A DNA stretch of 64,000 nt from Rhodovulum sp. ES.010 (GCF_900142935.1 NZ_FSRS01000001.1:3450501-3514500), one strand, 5' to 3'. Positions 46,830 to 59,949 are shown, counted from the first letter of the stretch. Numbers and translations are program-made. Notes: generated by a model not told the origin, from the letters alone.

Positions 46830-46835
46830 TATAGT
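46830..46835 (+). promoter_or_regulatory. -10-like element before ihfB
   Basis: TATAGT, five of six bases, 53 bases upstream of the ihfB start. A weak TTCTCC lies 17 bases further up. Confidence 0.4.
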
Positions 46836-46888
46836 CCGCAAGCCCCCGCAGCGCGAGCCAGAAGGGCAAAGAACAGGGACACAGAACG

Positions 46889-47170
46889 ATGATCCGATCG
46901 GAATTGATCCAGAAGATTGCCGAAGAGAATCCCCATCTCTACCAGCGCGATGTCGAGCGGATCGTGAACACCATCTTCGAAGAGGTCATTGCGGCCATGG
47001 CGCGGGGCGACCGGGTGGAACTGCGCGGCTTCGGCGCGTTCTCCGTCAAGAAGCGGGACGCCCGCACCGGCCGCAACCCCCGCACCGGCGAGTCGGTCCA
47101 GGTCGAGGAGAAATACGTGCCCTTCTTCAAGACCGGCAAGCTGCTGCGGGACCGACTGAACGGAAAATAA
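46889..47170 (+). CDS. ihfB: Integration host factor subunit beta
   Basis: 93 residues. DNA-bending nucleoid protein, partner of IHF-alpha. [16 protein letters not shown] start, [20 protein letters not shown] with the DNA-intercalating arm [10 protein letters not shown], and [17 protein letters not shown] end. In rpsA-ihfB-lapA order as in many alphaproteobacteria. A weaker hairpin (46686-46704) lies in its 281-base upstream region. Confidence 0.96.
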   Translation: MIRSELIQKIAEENPHLYQRDVERIVNTIFEEVIAAMARGDRVELRGFGAFSVKKRDARTGRNPRTGESVQVEEKYVPFFKTGKLLRDRLNGK

Positions 47171-47185
47171 CCGAGCGAACAGAAC

Positions 47186-47551
47186 ATGCGTGCCATCCGC
47201 TACCTTCTTCTCGTCCTTCTGGCCATCGTTCTCGTCGTCGTCGCCATGGCGAACGGGCAGGTGGTCACCGTCCACCTCCTGCCCCAGGAACTCGCCACCT
47301 TCACGGGCCTGGTGCAATCGGCGGAGGTGCCGCTTTATGTCGTGGGCTTCGGGGGTATCCTCGTCGGCCTGCTGATCGGGTTCTTCTGGGAGTGGCTGCG
47401 CGAGAGCAAGCATCGCGCCACCGCCAATCAGAAGCGGCGCGAGGCGGCCAAGCTCAAGCGTGAACTCGACCGGGTGAAGGCCGACAAGCACAAGGGCGAA
47501 GGCCGCGACGAGATCCTCGCCTTGCTCGACAATGGCGGCAAGGCCGGCTGA
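47186..47551 (+). CDS. lapA: LapA-domain membrane protein
   Basis: 121 residues with two membrane helices ([19 protein letters not shown] and [19 protein letters not shown]) and a basic coiled-coil tail. Matches lipopolysaccharide assembly protein A (DUF1049). In E. coli LapA works with LapB on LpxC stability; lapB is not adjacent here. 15 bases after ihfB. Confidence 0.82.
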   Translation: MRAIRYLLLVLLAIVLVVVAMANGQVVTVHLLPQELATFTGLVQSAEVPLYVVGFGGILVGLLIGFFWEWLRESKHRATANQKRREAAKLKRELDRVKADKHKGEGRDEILALLDNGGKAG

Positions 47552-47559
47552 GCGTCGCG

Positions 47560-48216
47560 ATGACCGGGGGCATCCGGGTCAAGATCTGCGGGCTGACCGA
47601 TGCGGGCGCGGTGGCTGCGGCCGCGCGCCTGGGAGCGGCCTATCTCGGCTTCGTGTTTTTCCCGAAATCGCCGCGCAACCTTGATCTGGAGACCGCTGCG
47701 GCGCTGGCGGCCGACGTGCCGCCCGGGCTTGCCAAGGTGGCGCTGACCGTCGATGCGGACGACACGGCGCTGGAGGCGCTGGTCGATCGCGTGCCGGTCG
47801 ACATCCTCCAGCTTCACGGGCGCGAACCCCCCGAACGGGTGGCCGCCATCCGCGCGCGCTTCGGCCTGCCGGTGATGAAGGCCGTGGGCGTCGCCGGCGA
47901 GGCGGACCTTCCGGCCCTGGCCGAGCATGCGCGCGTCGCAGACCAGTTGCTGGTGGACGCAAAGCCGCCGAAAGGCGCCGCGCTTCCGGGGGGCAACGGG
48001 CTCGCCTTCGACTGGCGTCTCATCGCGAACCGGCGCTGGCCCGTGCCCTGGATGCTGGCGGGCGGGCTGACGCCCGGCAACGTTGCCGAGGCCATTCGCC
48101 TGACCGGGGCGCGGCAGGTCGACGTGTCCTCTGGCATGGAAACGGCGCCCGGCATCAAGGATGCGGCGAAGATCGCGCGGTTCATCGCCGCGACGCGGCT
48201 GGAGGAGGTCGAATGA
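47560..48216 (+). CDS. trpF: Phosphoribosylanthranilate isomerase
   Basis: 218 residues. Third step of tryptophan synthesis. TIM barrel with catalytic Cys (VKICGLTD) and Asp (QLLVDAKPP), phosphate-binding AGGLTPGNV and [15 protein letters not shown]. Overlaps the next gene by four bases (ATGA). Confidence 0.96.
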   Translation: MTGGIRVKICGLTDAGAVAAAARLGAAYLGFVFFPKSPRNLDLETAAALAADVPPGLAKVALTVDADDTALEALVDRVPVDILQLHGREPPERVAAIRARFGLPVMKAVGVAGEADLPALAEHARVADQLLVDAKPPKGAALPGGNGLAFDWRLIANRRWPVPWMLAGGLTPGNVAEAIRLTGARQVDVSSGMETAPGIKDAAKIARFIAATRLEEVE

Positions 48217-48551
48217 AAGGGATCGTCGGGATCGTCGCGGTGCTGGCCATGCTGGGGCTTGCGCTTGCGTTCACCAAGCCGACCGAGGCTGATTTCGAGG
48301 CCGCGCTCGAGGCGCAGCTTCTGGAACGGATCGACGCGGCCGACCCCGAGGCGACCGCGGACCCGGTGGAGGCGCTCCTGACCGCGACCTGCAAGATGGG
48401 CCGCGAGGAATGCGCCCGGATCATCCGCTCGCTGATCTCGCTCGACTATGAGGATCGGGTGCTCTACTCGCGCGCCCGCGTCTCGCTGGGCGAGGAGGCG
48501 GGCGCCAGCTGCACCGGCGTTCTGACCCGCATCTTTTGCAGCGAGTTCTGA
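48213..48551 (+). CDS. Small exported protein of unknown function
   Basis: 112 residues with an N-terminal hydrophobic segment ([18 protein letters not shown]) that is either a signal peptide or an anchor. Four cysteines: [12 protein letters not shown], then [14 protein letters not shown] near the end, probably two disulfides in the periplasm. Placed between trpF and trpB and coupled to trpF by overlap. Not recognised as a named family. Confidence 0.72.
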   Translation: MKGIVGIVAVLAMLGLALAFTKPTEADFEAALEAQLLERIDAADPEATADPVEALLTATCKMGREECARIIRSLISLDYEDRVLYSRARVSLGEEAGASCTGVLTRIFCSEF

Positions 48552-48622
48552 GGCCGCGCGCGCCGCTTTACCGCGCCCGGCGCGGGCTGTAGACAGGGCG
48601 TCAGCCAGCCGGGGAGGGAGCC

Positions 48623-49852
48623 ATGGCCGAAGACCTGATCAATTCCTTCATGACGGGACCCGACGACAAGGGCCGCTTCGGCGATTTCGGCGGGCGCTTC
48701 GTGTCGGAAACGCTGATGCCGCTGATCCTCGAACTCGAGGCGCAGTATGAACACGCCAAGACCGACCAGAGTTTCTGGGACGAGATGGACTTCCTGTGGA
48801 AGCACTATGTCGGTCGGCCCTCGCCGCTCTATTTCGCCGAACGCCTGACTGAACGGCTGGGCGGGGCCAAGGTCTACATGAAGCGCGACGAGTTGAACCA
48901 CACCGGCGCGCACAAGATCAACAACGTGCTGGGCCAGATCATCCTGGCCCGCCGCATGGGCAAGACGCGGATCATCGCCGAGACGGGCGCGGGCCAGCAC
49001 GGCGTGGCCACCGCCACCGTCTGCGCCAAGTTCGGGCTGAAATGTGTGGTCTACATGGGCGCGACGGATGTCGAGCGGCAGAAGCCGAACGTGTTCCGCA
49101 TGCGCCTTCTGGGCGCCGAGGTGGTGCCGGTGACCTCAGGCCGCGGCACGCTCAAGGACGCGATGAACGACGCGCTGCGCGACTGGGTGACGAACGTGCG
49201 CGACACGTTCTACTGCATCGGCACGGTGGCGGGCCCGCATCCCTACCCGGCGATGGTGCGCGATTTCCAGGCGATCATCGGCAAGGAAGCCAAGGAACAG
49301 ATGCTCGATGCCGAGGGCCGGCTGCCCGACACGATCATCGCCGCGATCGGCGGCGGGTCGAACGCGATGGGCCTGTTCTACCCGTTCCTCGACGATAAGG
49401 ACGTGCGGATCATCGGGGTCGAGGCTGGCGGCCACGGCGTCGACGAGAAGGTGGAACATTGCGCCAGCCTGACCGGCGGGCGGCCCGGCGTGCTGCACGG
49501 CAACCGCACCTACCTGTTGCAGGACGACGACGGCCAGATCCTCGAAGGGCACTCGATCTCGGCCGGACTCGACTATCCGGGCATCGGTCCGGAGCATTCC
49601 TGGCTGCACGACATCGGCCGCGCGGAATACGTCTCGATCACCGACACCGAGGCGCTGGAGGCGTTCCAGCTTTCTTGCGAGACCGAGGGCATCATCCCCG
49701 CCTTGGAGCCCAGCCACGCGCTCGCCCATGTCGCCAAGATCGCGCCCGACCTGCCCGCCGATCACGTCATCTGCATGAACATGTGCGGCCGGGGCGACAA
49801 GGACATCTTCACCGTGGCCCGGCATCTCGGCCACGACATGGGCGGGGCCTGA
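48623..49852 (+). CDS. trpB: Tryptophan synthase beta chain
   Basis: 409 residues. Condenses indole and serine with PLP. The PLP lysine is in [14 protein letters not shown], phosphate loop [15 protein letters not shown], and [14 protein letters not shown]. TrpA is not adjacent here. Start ATG 48623 has GGGAGGGAG upstream. Converges on the next gene with six bases between. Confidence 0.97.
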   Translation: MAEDLINSFMTGPDDKGRFGDFGGRFVSETLMPLILELEAQYEHAKTDQSFWDEMDFLWKHYVGRPSPLYFAERLTERLGGAKVYMKRDELNHTGAHKINNVLGQIILARRMGKTRIIAETGAGQHGVATATVCAKFGLKCVVYMGATDVERQKPNVFRMRLLGAEVVPVTSGRGTLKDAMNDALRDWVTNVRDTFYCIGTVAGPHPYPAMVRDFQAIIGKEAKEQMLDAEGRLPDTIIAAIGGGSNAMGLFYPFLDDKDVRIIGVEAGGHGVDEKVEHCASLTGGRPGVLHGNRTYLLQDDDGQILEGHSISAGLDYPGIGPEHSWLHDIGRAEYVSITDTEALEAFQLSCETEGIIPALEPSHALAHVAKIAPDLPADHVICMNMCGRGDKDIFTVARHLGHDMGGA

Positions 49853-49858
49853 GCCGGC

Positions 49859-50548
49859 TCAGCCCGCGGGCACCTTGTCCTTTTCGACCGCGTCCAAGAC
49901 TGCCTGCATCAGCCTGGGCTCGAGGATCTGGACAAGCCTGCTGGCAGCCTCTCCCGCAGGCGGCGGTGGCGGGACGACGGCGGAGACGTAGGCCGGTTTC
50001 CTGGCCACCGCGATCAGGCAGGTGAAGGTTTCGTCCTCGCGGAGTTCGATGCCCGCGTCGGCAAGCACCTGCGCGATGGTCTGGCTGATCGTCATGGCGT
50101 GCCCGGGTTTCGCGAAGAGGTCGTTCCAGAGCCTTGCGCTCTCTTCGAGTTCGGGGGGCAACATGGGCTCCAGCGTTTCCTGCAGCGCGGCCGCATGAAG
50201 GCGGCGTTCTGCCAACACGCGCATCGCGTGGCAGGCGCGCCGCGCCCGATGGCCGGCGGCCTGGCAGTCCGCGCCGCTGCCGCCTTCGTCGAGGCAGCGT
50301 TGGATCGCATTGCGGCGCGCGCGTTCGCAGGGGTCGCGCGCCTCGTCGAGGCTCGATTCGACATCCAGAACGGTGCAAAGAAGGTATTCCCGATCCGCGG
50401 CCGCACGGCATCCCGCTTCGCTGCGGCCCTCCGCGATGCAATCCCGATAGGCGCGGTCGCGCGCCCTGCGACAGGGATTGCGCAGGATGTCCAGGATGCG
50501 TTCGGCATCCATCGACAGGTGCATATCGCCGAATCTGTCCGTAGGCAT
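49859..50548 (-). CDS. Uncharacterised protein with a duplicated four-cysteine motif
   Basis: 229 residues from ATG 50548, which has GGAAGGAA nine bases upstream. Not recognised. Residues ~25-95 contain two copies of P-C-x10-C-x9-C-x10-C with identical spacing (NPCRRARDRAYRDC and DPCERARRNAIQRC begin them), joined by 15 residues. This resembles helical-hairpin CHCH-type folds held by two disulfides or a metal site. The rest is helical with a proline-rich patch (VPPPPPAG). No signal peptide is seen, which is odd if disulfides are formed. Function unknown. Confidence 0.75.
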   Translation of the reverse strand: MPTDRFGDMHLSMDAERILDILRNPCRRARDRAYRDCIAEGRSEAGCRAAADREYLLCTVLDVESSLDEARDPCERARRNAIQRCLDEGGSGADCQAAGHRARRACHAMRVLAERRLHAAALQETLEPMLPPELEESARLWNDLFAKPGHAMTISQTIAQVLADAGIELREDETFTCLIAVARKPAYVSAVVPPPPPAGEAASRLVQILEPRLMQAVLDAVEKDKVPAG

Positions 50549-50640
50549 GTCACTGTTCCTTCCGAGAAATCCGTGACGGAAGCCTGACAGAGACCGGGAG
50601 GCCCGCAATGATCGCCGTCATCGCGGGGCCGCGTTCGCGT

Positions 50641-51018
50641 TCAGGTCATCGCGTATTGCCGCAACACTTCCAGCGGCACGATGTCGGTTGCCGCCTTGTG
50701 GGTGGCGGACATGTCCACGCGCGGCGCGCAGCCTTCGTCATGCGCCTGCAGGAAGCGGCTTGCGCAGAGGCACCAGCGGTCGCCGGGCTGCAGCCCCGGA
50801 AAGCCGAATTCCGGGCGCGGGGTCGACAGGTCGTTGCCGACATACTTCGAGTAGGCGAGAAACTCGGCGGTCATAACCGCGCAGACGGTGTGGCTCCCCG
50901 CGTCGTCCGGCCCGGTGTCGCAGCAGCCGTTGCGGTAAAAGCCGGTCAGCGGCGCCGACGAGCACGGGGTGAGCTTGCCGCCCAGGACGTTCACGGAAGG
51001 GGCCTTCGGGATCGGCAT
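50641..51018 (-). CDS. DUF2237 family protein
   Basis: 125 residues. Matches the conserved DUF2237 pattern throughout: NVLGGKLTPCSSAPLTGFYR, DTGPDDAGSHTVCAVMTAEF, STPRPEFGFPGLQPGDRWC and a C-terminal ATHKAATDIVPLEVL. Conserved cysteines suggest metal or disulfide binding, but no activity is known. Eleven bases downstream of pth on the same strand. Confidence 0.88.
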   Translation of the reverse strand: MPIPKAPSVNVLGGKLTPCSSAPLTGFYRNGCCDTGPDDAGSHTVCAVMTAEFLAYSKYVGNDLSTPRPEFGFPGLQPGDRWCLCASRFLQAHDEGCAPRVDMSATHKAATDIVPLEVLRQYAMT

Positions 51019-51028
51019 GGTTCACCCT

Positions 51029-51718
51029 CTATCGGAATCGGTGGACGAGTTTCTGCAGGGGCGAGCGGGGGTCCTCCTGCGGGGCGGGCGGTTCAGCGCG
51101 GGCGGCCTTGGCGGGATCGGCCTCTGCGCGCGGGCCCCCCGAACTGCGCGGCGGCGCCACCCGCAGGGCGACCGCGTTCAGGAACCGCGCGCTGTCGCCG
51201 CGCGCAAGCTCCGGCGCGCCGTCCGAGATGCCGCGCATCAGGTCGTCGAGCCAGTCGCTGTCGGCCTTGGCGAAATCGCTGAGGACGTAGGGGGAAACGC
51301 GGTCCTTGTGCCCCGGGTGGCCAATGCCCAGGCGCACCCGCTGAAAGTCGGGACCGAGATGCGTCTGGATCGAGCGCAGCCCGTTATGCCCGGCATGCCC
51401 GCCCCCCTGCTTGACCCGGCACTTACCGGGCGCGAGGTCCAGCTCGTCATGGAACACGGTCACGTCCCCGGTGGCGAGCTTGTAGAACTGCACCGCCGCC
51501 TGCACCGAATCGCCGGAGCGGTTCATGTAGGTCTCGGGCTTGAGCAGGATCACCTTTTCGGTGCCGAGCCGCCCGTCCGCGACCTGGCCCTGGAACTTCG
51601 CGCGCCAGGGGGCGAAGCCGTGATCGGCGGCGATCCGGTCCACCGCCATGAACCCGATATTGTGCCGGTTGCCCGTGTATTTCGGACCCGGATTGCCGAG
51701 CCCCACGAAAAGCCGCAT
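51029..51718 (-). CDS. pth: Peptidyl-tRNA hydrolase
   Basis: 229 residues from ATG 51718. Recycles stalled peptidyl-t[23 protein letters not shown] with catalytic His, [20 protein letters not shown] with the Asp, and GHNGLRSI. The last ~40 residues (Pro/Ala/Glu-rich, after VALRVAPP) are a low-complexity extension beyond the usual ~190-residue enzyme. rplY, its usual neighbour, is 1.2 kb away with two genes between. Confidence 0.95.
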   Translation of the reverse strand: MRLFVGLGNPGPKYTGNRHNIGFMAVDRIAADHGFAPWRAKFQGQVADGRLGTEKVILLKPETYMNRSGDSVQAAVQFYKLATGDVTVFHDELDLAPGKCRVKQGGGHAGHNGLRSIQTHLGPDFQRVRLGIGHPGHKDRVSPYVLSDFAKADSDWLDDLMRGISDGAPELARGDSARFLNAVALRVAPPRSSGGPRAEADPAKAARAEPPAPQEDPRSPLQKLVHRFR

Positions 51719-51809
51719 GCCTTGCCTCGCGCCGCTTGAACCTGTCCCCTTGATGCCGTGAACTGCCCGCAGATTCCAGTGTTGTGCGCGGCGAACGGAG
51801 GAAGACACG

Positions 51810-52121
51810 ATGTATCTGACGATGAACCGGTTCAAGGTGAAGCCCGGAGCCGAGGACGCGTTCGAGGCGGTGTGGAAGAACCGCGACAGCCATCTGAAAT
51901 CCGTGCCGGGGTTCGTCGCCTTTCATCTGCTGAAGGGCCCCGAGAGGGATGGGTATCGCCTCTACGCCTCGCACACGTTCTGGGAAAGCGAGGACGCCTT
52001 CACCGCCTGGACGAAATCCGAGGCGTTCCGGGCCGCTCACAAGGGGGCCAAGGGGCCGTCGGAGCTGTATCTCGAGCCGCCGGAGCTGGAGATTTTCGAG
52101 TCGGTGCAGGAACTGAGCTGA
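51810..52121 (+). CDS. Antibiotic-biosynthesis-monooxygenase fold protein, IsdG-like
   Basis: 103 residues, ferredoxin-like dimer family. Asn6, Trp67 and His77 fall at the positions of the Asn/Trp/His set that defines haem-degrading IsdG/IsdI (Asn6-7, Trp66-67, His76-77). [15 protein letters not shown] and [17 protein letters not shown] are typical. A haem-degrading role in iron acquisition is therefore plausible. No haem transporter gene is adjacent. Confidence 0.8.
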   Translation: MYLTMNRFKVKPGAEDAFEAVWKNRDSHLKSVPGFVAFHLLKGPERDGYRLYASHTFWESEDAFTAWTKSEAFRAAHKGAKGPSELYLEPPELEIFESVQELS

Positions 52122-52278
52122 ACGGCGCGGTCGGCTTTCTGTCCGAGGATGCGGCAGTGGCGTGCGGCGACGCCCGGTTCGCGGGCATCTTACGCTGCGC
52201 TGCGGCGTGATGGAACGTTGCAAGAACGATTTAGAAACCTTGTGGGGTCTAGGCTGAGCCGAAAGTGAGGCAAAGCCG

Positions 52279-52788
52279 ATGCACACGATCCTGACCGCTC
52301 TTGTTCGCATGACCCGCGCCGCCGCGCTGGGCCTCTGCCTTGCCGCGCCGGCCGCCGGGTCCGAGGCGGGGTTCGAGCCCGCGCCGGTGCTCAACGAACT
52401 TTCCGATGTCACCTGGCCCGCGCGGGCCGGCGCGGACGGGCCGGGCGCCGAGACGCTCCGGCTCAAGGCGGGGCTGCTTTGCGTTGCCTGGGCACGGGAC
52501 ATGATCGGTCAGCACTGGCGCGTACTGGACGCGCTGGAAGGGCCGGCGACCTGGTCGCATGCCCGTCAACTGTTGTGGCAGCAGGTGGGCTGGGTCGATG
52601 CGTTCGAGCGCCGCCAGTTGCGCCCGGTGATCGACGAAGACAGCCAGCGCGCCCTGTTGCGGGTCTGGTGGCCCGAGGGCATTTCGACAGAGGCCGGAAG
52701 CGCGGCGGCGGCCGAGATGCACCGTTTCTGCCTTCGCTTGCCCGGGCTTCTGGGCACGGTCGATCCCGACGGGCCGTTGGGGCTCTAG
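52279..52788 (+). CDS. Small exported protein of unknown function
   Basis: 169 residues. N-terminal signal peptide (MTRAAALGLCLAAPAAGS, cleavage likely at APAAGS-EAG). The mature part is Trp-rich (several WxxxL/W pairs) and has two cysteines (GLLCVAWARD and HRFCLRLPG). No family recognised. A 157-base gap separates it from the monooxygenase gene. Confidence 0.68.
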   Translation: MHTILTALVRMTRAAALGLCLAAPAAGSEAGFEPAPVLNELSDVTWPARAGADGPGAETLRLKAGLLCVAWARDMIGQHWRVLDALEGPATWSHARQLLWQQVGWVDAFERRQLRPVIDEDSQRALLRVWWPEGISTEAGSAAAAEMHRFCLRLPGLLGTVDPDGPLGL

Positions 52789-52898
52789 CCACCCGGGCTG
52801 GCCTCGGCCGGCACCGAACGCGCGCATCAAGGACACGAACGCGCATGTGCCGGCGGCGGAAACTCGCCGCGCGCCGCTGCGCGGGGACGTTTCATACG

Positions 52899-52922
52899 AA
52901 AACGGGGCCCCGCAGGGCCCCG
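52899..52922 (-). terminator. Rho-independent terminator of rplY
   Basis: CGGGGCCC (52903-52910) and GGGCCCCG (52915-52922) form an 8-bp stem. On the minus strand it is followed by TTTT. It lies 26 bases past the rplY stop. Confidence 0.75.
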
Positions 52923-52947
52923 CTCGTATCGCCGATGGCGGCGCGAG

Positions 52948-53586
52948 TCAGTCCTCGCCGTTCTCTTCAGTGACGTCTTCGCCTTCCTCGCCTTCGTCTT
53001 CGGCCGAACGCAGGCCGGACGGCGCCGAGATGTTGGCGATCACGAAGTCGCGGTCGGTGATCGTCGGCCGCGCGCCTGCGGGCAGCGTCACGTCCGAGAT
53101 GTGCACGATGTCGCCGATATCGAGGCCCGACAGGTCCACGGTGATCTTCTCGGGGATGTCGCCCGCGGTAACCACCAATTCAACCTCGGGGCGCACGACG
53201 GTCAGCACGCCGCCACGCTTGATCCCGGGGGCCGTGTCCTCGTTGATGAACTCCACCGGGATGAACAGGTTGATCCGCGAGGTCCGCTTCAGCCGCATCA
53301 GGTCGACATGGATCGGCAGGTCCTTGACCACGTCGCGCTGCACGCCGCGGCAGATGACCCGCACGTCGTCCTGCCCCTCGACCTTGAGGTTGAACAGGGT
53401 GGACAGGAAGCGGCCGTCCTTCAGGCGCTTGAAGAGTTCGTTATACTTGATGTCGATCGGCTGCGGGTCGATGCCGCCGCCATAGACGATGCCCGGTACG
53501 AGATGGTCGCGGCGCGACTGACGGGCGGCCCCCTTGCCTGTCCCCGTCCGTACCGTGGCGTGAAGATCAGGGATCTCGCCAGCCAT
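52948..53586 (-). CDS. rplY: 50S ribosomal protein L25, long (CTC) form
   Basis: 212 residues. 5S-rRNA-binding protein with an N-terminal L25 domain ([27 protein letters not shown]) and the C-terminal TL5/CTC extension ([20 protein letters not shown]). The last 20 residues are strongly acidic ([17 protein letters not shown]). Followed by a clear terminator. Confidence 0.96.
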   Translation of the reverse strand: MAGEIPDLHATVRTGTGKGAARQSRRDHLVPGIVYGGGIDPQPIDIKYNELFKRLKDGRFLSTLFNLKVEGQDDVRVICRGVQRDVVKDLPIHVDLMRLKRTSRINLFIPVEFINEDTAPGIKRGGVLTVVRPEVELVVTAGDIPEKITVDLSGLDIGDIVHISDVTLPAGARPTITDRDFVIANISAPSGLRSAEDEGEEGEDVTEENGED

Positions 53587-53689
53587 GGGTAATTCTCCTC
53601 AGGTTATGGGCATCCTCCAAGGGTGTATGCCCGCGTGAAGCCGTGCCCATAGCCGAGAGCGGGCCGATTGGGAAGGGAAAAAACGGCGC

Positions 53690-54853
53690 TCAGGCCCAGT
53701 CGCCCTCGAAATCCTTCGGCACCAGCAGGATGTCGCGGTCGATCTCCTCGATCCGTCGCCGTCCGCACAGCGCCATCGAGGTATCGAGCTCCTTGTGGAT
53801 GATCTCCAGCACCCGGGTCACCCCGGCCTCGCCCATCGCGCCCAGCCCATAGGCGAAGGCGCGGCCGATATAGGTGCCGTTCGCGCCCAGCGCGAGCGCC
53901 TTGAGCACATCCTGCCCGGTGCGGATGCCGCCGTCGAGATGGATTTCCACCGTGTCGCCCACAGCGTCGGCGATGGCGGGCAGGGCGCGGATCGACGAGA
54001 TCGCGCCGTCGAGCTGCCGCCCGCCGTGATTCGACACCACGATGGCGTCGCAGCCGACCTCGGCCGCCTTGCGCGCATCTTCCACGTCGAGGATGCCCTT
54101 CAGGATCAGCGGTCCGTCCCACCAGCGGCGGAATTCGCGGATCCTGTCCCAGTCGAGCGAGGGGTCGAAGGCCTCGGCCGTCCAGGTCGCCAGCGAGCCG
54201 GGATCGGTCACGCCCTCGGCATGGCCCACGATGTTGCCGAAGAATCGGCGCTTGGTGCCCAGCATCTCGAGCCCCCAGCCCCATTTGGTCGAGAGGTCGA
54301 GCAGCGAGGCGGCGGTGAATTTCGGCGGCGCCGACAGCCCGTTCTTCAGGTCGCGGTGGCGCTGGCCCATGATCTGCAGATCGACAGTGATCACCAGCGC
54401 CGAGCAGGCCGCCGCCTTGGCCCGCTGGAACAGCCGCTTCATGAAGTCGTCGTCCTTGAGCGTGTAGACCTGAAACCAGAACGGCTTGGTGGTATGCGCG
54501 GCCACGTCCTCGATCGAACAGATCGACATGGTCGACAGCGTGAAGGGCACGCCGAAATCTTCGGCCGCCCGCGCCGCCTTGATCTCGCCATCGGCGGCCT
54601 GCATGCCGGTCAGTCCCACCGGGGCGAGCCCCACCGGCATCGCCACGTCCTGGCCGATCATCCGTGTCGCGGTCGAGCGGCCCGCCATGTCGACCGCCAC
54701 GCGCTGGCGCAGGTAGAGCTTGCTGAAGTCGCTGACGTTCTCGCGCAGCGTCTGCTCGGTCCAGCTGCCCGACTCGCAGTAGTCGCGGAACATCCGGGGC
54801 ACGCGGCGCGCATAGATGCGGCGCAGATCCTCGACGGTGGTGATGACGGGCAT
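53690..54853 (-). CDS. FMN-dependent alpha-hydroxy-acid dehydrogenase (L-lactate dehydrogenase type)
   Basis: 387 residues. Seen: RRVPRMFRDYCESGSW at the substrate Tyr, PVGLAPVGLTGM, ITVDLQIMGQRHRD, AIVVSNHGGRQLDGA with catalytic His and Arg, and HLDGGIRTGQDVLKALALGA for FMN phosphate. Most like LldD/lactate dehydrogenases; glycolate and mandelate relatives cannot be excluded. No lactate permease or regulator gene is adjacent. Confidence 0.9.
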   Translation of the reverse strand: MPVITTVEDLRRIYARRVPRMFRDYCESGSWTEQTLRENVSDFSKLYLRQRVAVDMAGRSTATRMIGQDVAMPVGLAPVGLTGMQAADGEIKAARAAEDFGVPFTLSTMSICSIEDVAAHTTKPFWFQVYTLKDDDFMKRLFQRAKAAACSALVITVDLQIMGQRHRDLKNGLSAPPKFTAASLLDLSTKWGWGLEMLGTKRRFFGNIVGHAEGVTDPGSLATWTAEAFDPSLDWDRIREFRRWWDGPLILKGILDVEDARKAAEVGCDAIVVSNHGGRQLDGAISSIRALPAIADAVGDTVEIHLDGGIRTGQDVLKALALGANGTYIGRAFAYGLGAMGEAGVTRVLEIIHKELDTSMALCGRRRIEEIDRDILLVPKDFEGDWA

Positions 54854-54957
54854 CGGGCGGCTCCCTCAATCTGGTCAGGTTCCTTTACCAATCGGGCCGG
54901 TTCGCCGCAACGGCCTTGCCACTTGCCCGGGCCGCGTCATTCGGCCATGCAAGAGCC

Positions 54958-55731
54958 ATGAGCATCGTACTTCTCGGCCTCCTGGCGTCGCTGGCCGCCG
55001 GTCTGATGACCGGGGTCGGCGCGCTGCCGGTGCTGGCGGGGCGCACGGTGTCGCGCCGGGCGAACGACACGATGCTGGGCTTCGCGGCGGGGGTGATGCT
55101 GTCGGCCTCGTTCTTCTCGCTGATCCTGCCGGGAATCGACGCGGCCGAGGGGATGTATGGCAGCGTCCTGATCGCGGCGCTGATCTCGGCGGCGGGGCTG
55201 GCGCTGGGGGCGCTGGCGGTCGCGGGCCTGAATGAGGCGCTGCCGCACGAACATTTCGTCGAGGGCCGCGAGGGGGCAGAGGCGGCGGCGCTGGCCAAGA
55301 TCTGGCTCTTCGTGTTCGCGATCACGATCCACAACTTCCCCGAGGGCATGGCCGTGGGCGTCGGCTTCGGCGGCGGGAACGTGACGAACGGGATTTCGCT
55401 GGCCACCGGCATCGGGCTGCAGAACGCGCCCGAGGGGCTGGCGGTGGCCGTGGCGCTGAGGGGGCAGGGCTACCGGCGGCTGAGCGCCTTCCTGATCGCG
55501 CTGGCGACGGGGCTGATCGAACCCGTTGGCGGGGTGCTGGGTGCGGCCGCGGTGTCGGTCTCGGCGCATCTGCTGCCCTGGGGGCTGGCCTTCGCGGCGG
55601 GGGCGATGATCTACATCATCAGCCACGAGATCATCCCCGAGACCCATCGCCACGGCCACCAGAACCGCGCGACCACGGGGCTGACCGCGGGGCTGATCCT
55701 GATGATGGTGCTCGACGTGACGCTGGGGTAA
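54958..55731 (+). CDS. ZIP-family divalent metal transporter
   Basis: 257 residues from ATG 54958, eight membrane helices. The signature metal helices are TIHNFPEGMAVGVGFG and LQNAPEGLAVAVAL, and SHEIIPETHRHGHQ adds His-rich loop ligands. GufA/ZupT-like zinc uptake is likely; the metal is unproven. A longer in-frame start at 54916 would add 14 non-hydrophobic residues and is not preferred. Confidence 0.88.
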   Translation: MSIVLLGLLASLAAGLMTGVGALPVLAGRTVSRRANDTMLGFAAGVMLSASFFSLILPGIDAAEGMYGSVLIAALISAAGLALGALAVAGLNEALPHEHFVEGREGAEAAALAKIWLFVFAITIHNFPEGMAVGVGFGGGNVTNGISLATGIGLQNAPEGLAVAVALRGQGYRRLSAFLIALATGLIEPVGGVLGAAAVSVSAHLLPWGLAFAAGAMIYIISHEIIPETHRHGHQNRATTGLTAGLILMMVLDVTLG

Positions 55732-55756
55732 GCCGCCCCGCAAGGGGGGCGTGCCG

Positions 55757-59050
<3,294 letters not shown>

Positions 59051-59277
59051 GGGCCGTTCCTTCGAGGCTGGCAAATTGCTGGGGGTTATAGACAAGCGGG
59101 ATGGCGGTGCAAGGGCCGCGAGGCGGATTCCGGGAACGCGCCAGATCCCGTACCGGCCCGGCGGTCTGGCGCATCGATGCGGCACGGTCCGAAAGGGACC
59201 GTGCGGCCATGGCAAGGGTGCGCGCGGTGTCTAGATGAATGGGGGACGCGATCTGCCTCGCCACGGACGAAAGACCC

Positions 59278-59949
59278 ATGCAGGAGAGCTTTGCCCTCGA
59301 GACGCGCCCGCCGCCCCGCCTGCGGCTGTGGCTAGAATTCGCGCTGTTCTATCTCGGCGCGCCGCTTGCCATGGCCGTTCTGCTGCCGCCATCGGCGCTG
59401 TTTCCGGTGCTTTTCGGCTTTACCGTGCTGGGCCTGGGGCTGCTGCACGTCACCGAGGGGTTCCATTGGCACGACCTGACGCGCGGCGCCGGCCGGATCG
59501 CGTGGGGGGCGGTTGCGCTGTTCGCGGCCGCCACCGTCGCGGTCGCCGGCACAGTGGTGACGCTGACCGCGCCCGACCAGGCGCTGATCCTGGTGCGCGA
59601 GCATCCGGCGCTTCTCGCGATGATCGCGCTGCTCTATCCGCCGCTTTCGGCGCTGCCGCAGGAAATCGTGTTCCGCCCGCTCTTCTTCCGCCGCTACGGG
59701 GCGCTCCTGCCCGGGCTCTGGCCGGCGATCCTGCTCAACGCCGCGCTGTTCTCGCTGGCGCATCTGATGTTCTGGAACTGGATCGTGGCGGCGATGACCT
59801 TTTCGGGTGGAATCGCCTTCGCCTGGGCCTATGAGGCGCGGAGGAATTTCCCCATGGCGGTCGTGCTGCACAGCGTTGCGGGCTGGATCGTGTTTGCCGC
59901 TGGGCTTGGAATATTCTTTTATTCCGGCAATATAGAGCGCCCGTTCTGA
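59278..59949 (+). CDS. CPBP-family intramembrane protease-like protein
   Basis: 223 residues from ATG 59278 (GAAAGA upstream), about six membrane helices. CPBP/Abi motifs: SALPQEIVFRPLFFRRYG (motif 1, usually EExxxR, here QExxxR), FSLAHLMFWNW (motif 2, FxxxH) and VVLHSVAGWIVF (motif 3 His). One of the two motif-1 glutamates is Gln, so proteolytic activity is uncertain. Lies between carB and bchE. Confidence 0.8.
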   Translation: MQESFALETRPPPRLRLWLEFALFYLGAPLAMAVLLPPSALFPVLFGFTVLGLGLLHVTEGFHWHDLTRGAGRIAWGAVALFAAATVAVAGTVVTLTAPDQALILVREHPALLAMIALLYPPLSALPQEIVFRPLFFRRYGALLPGLWPAILLNAALFSLAHLMFWNWIVAAMTFSGGIAFAWAYEARRNFPMAVVLHSVAGWIVFAAGLGIFFYSGNIERPF

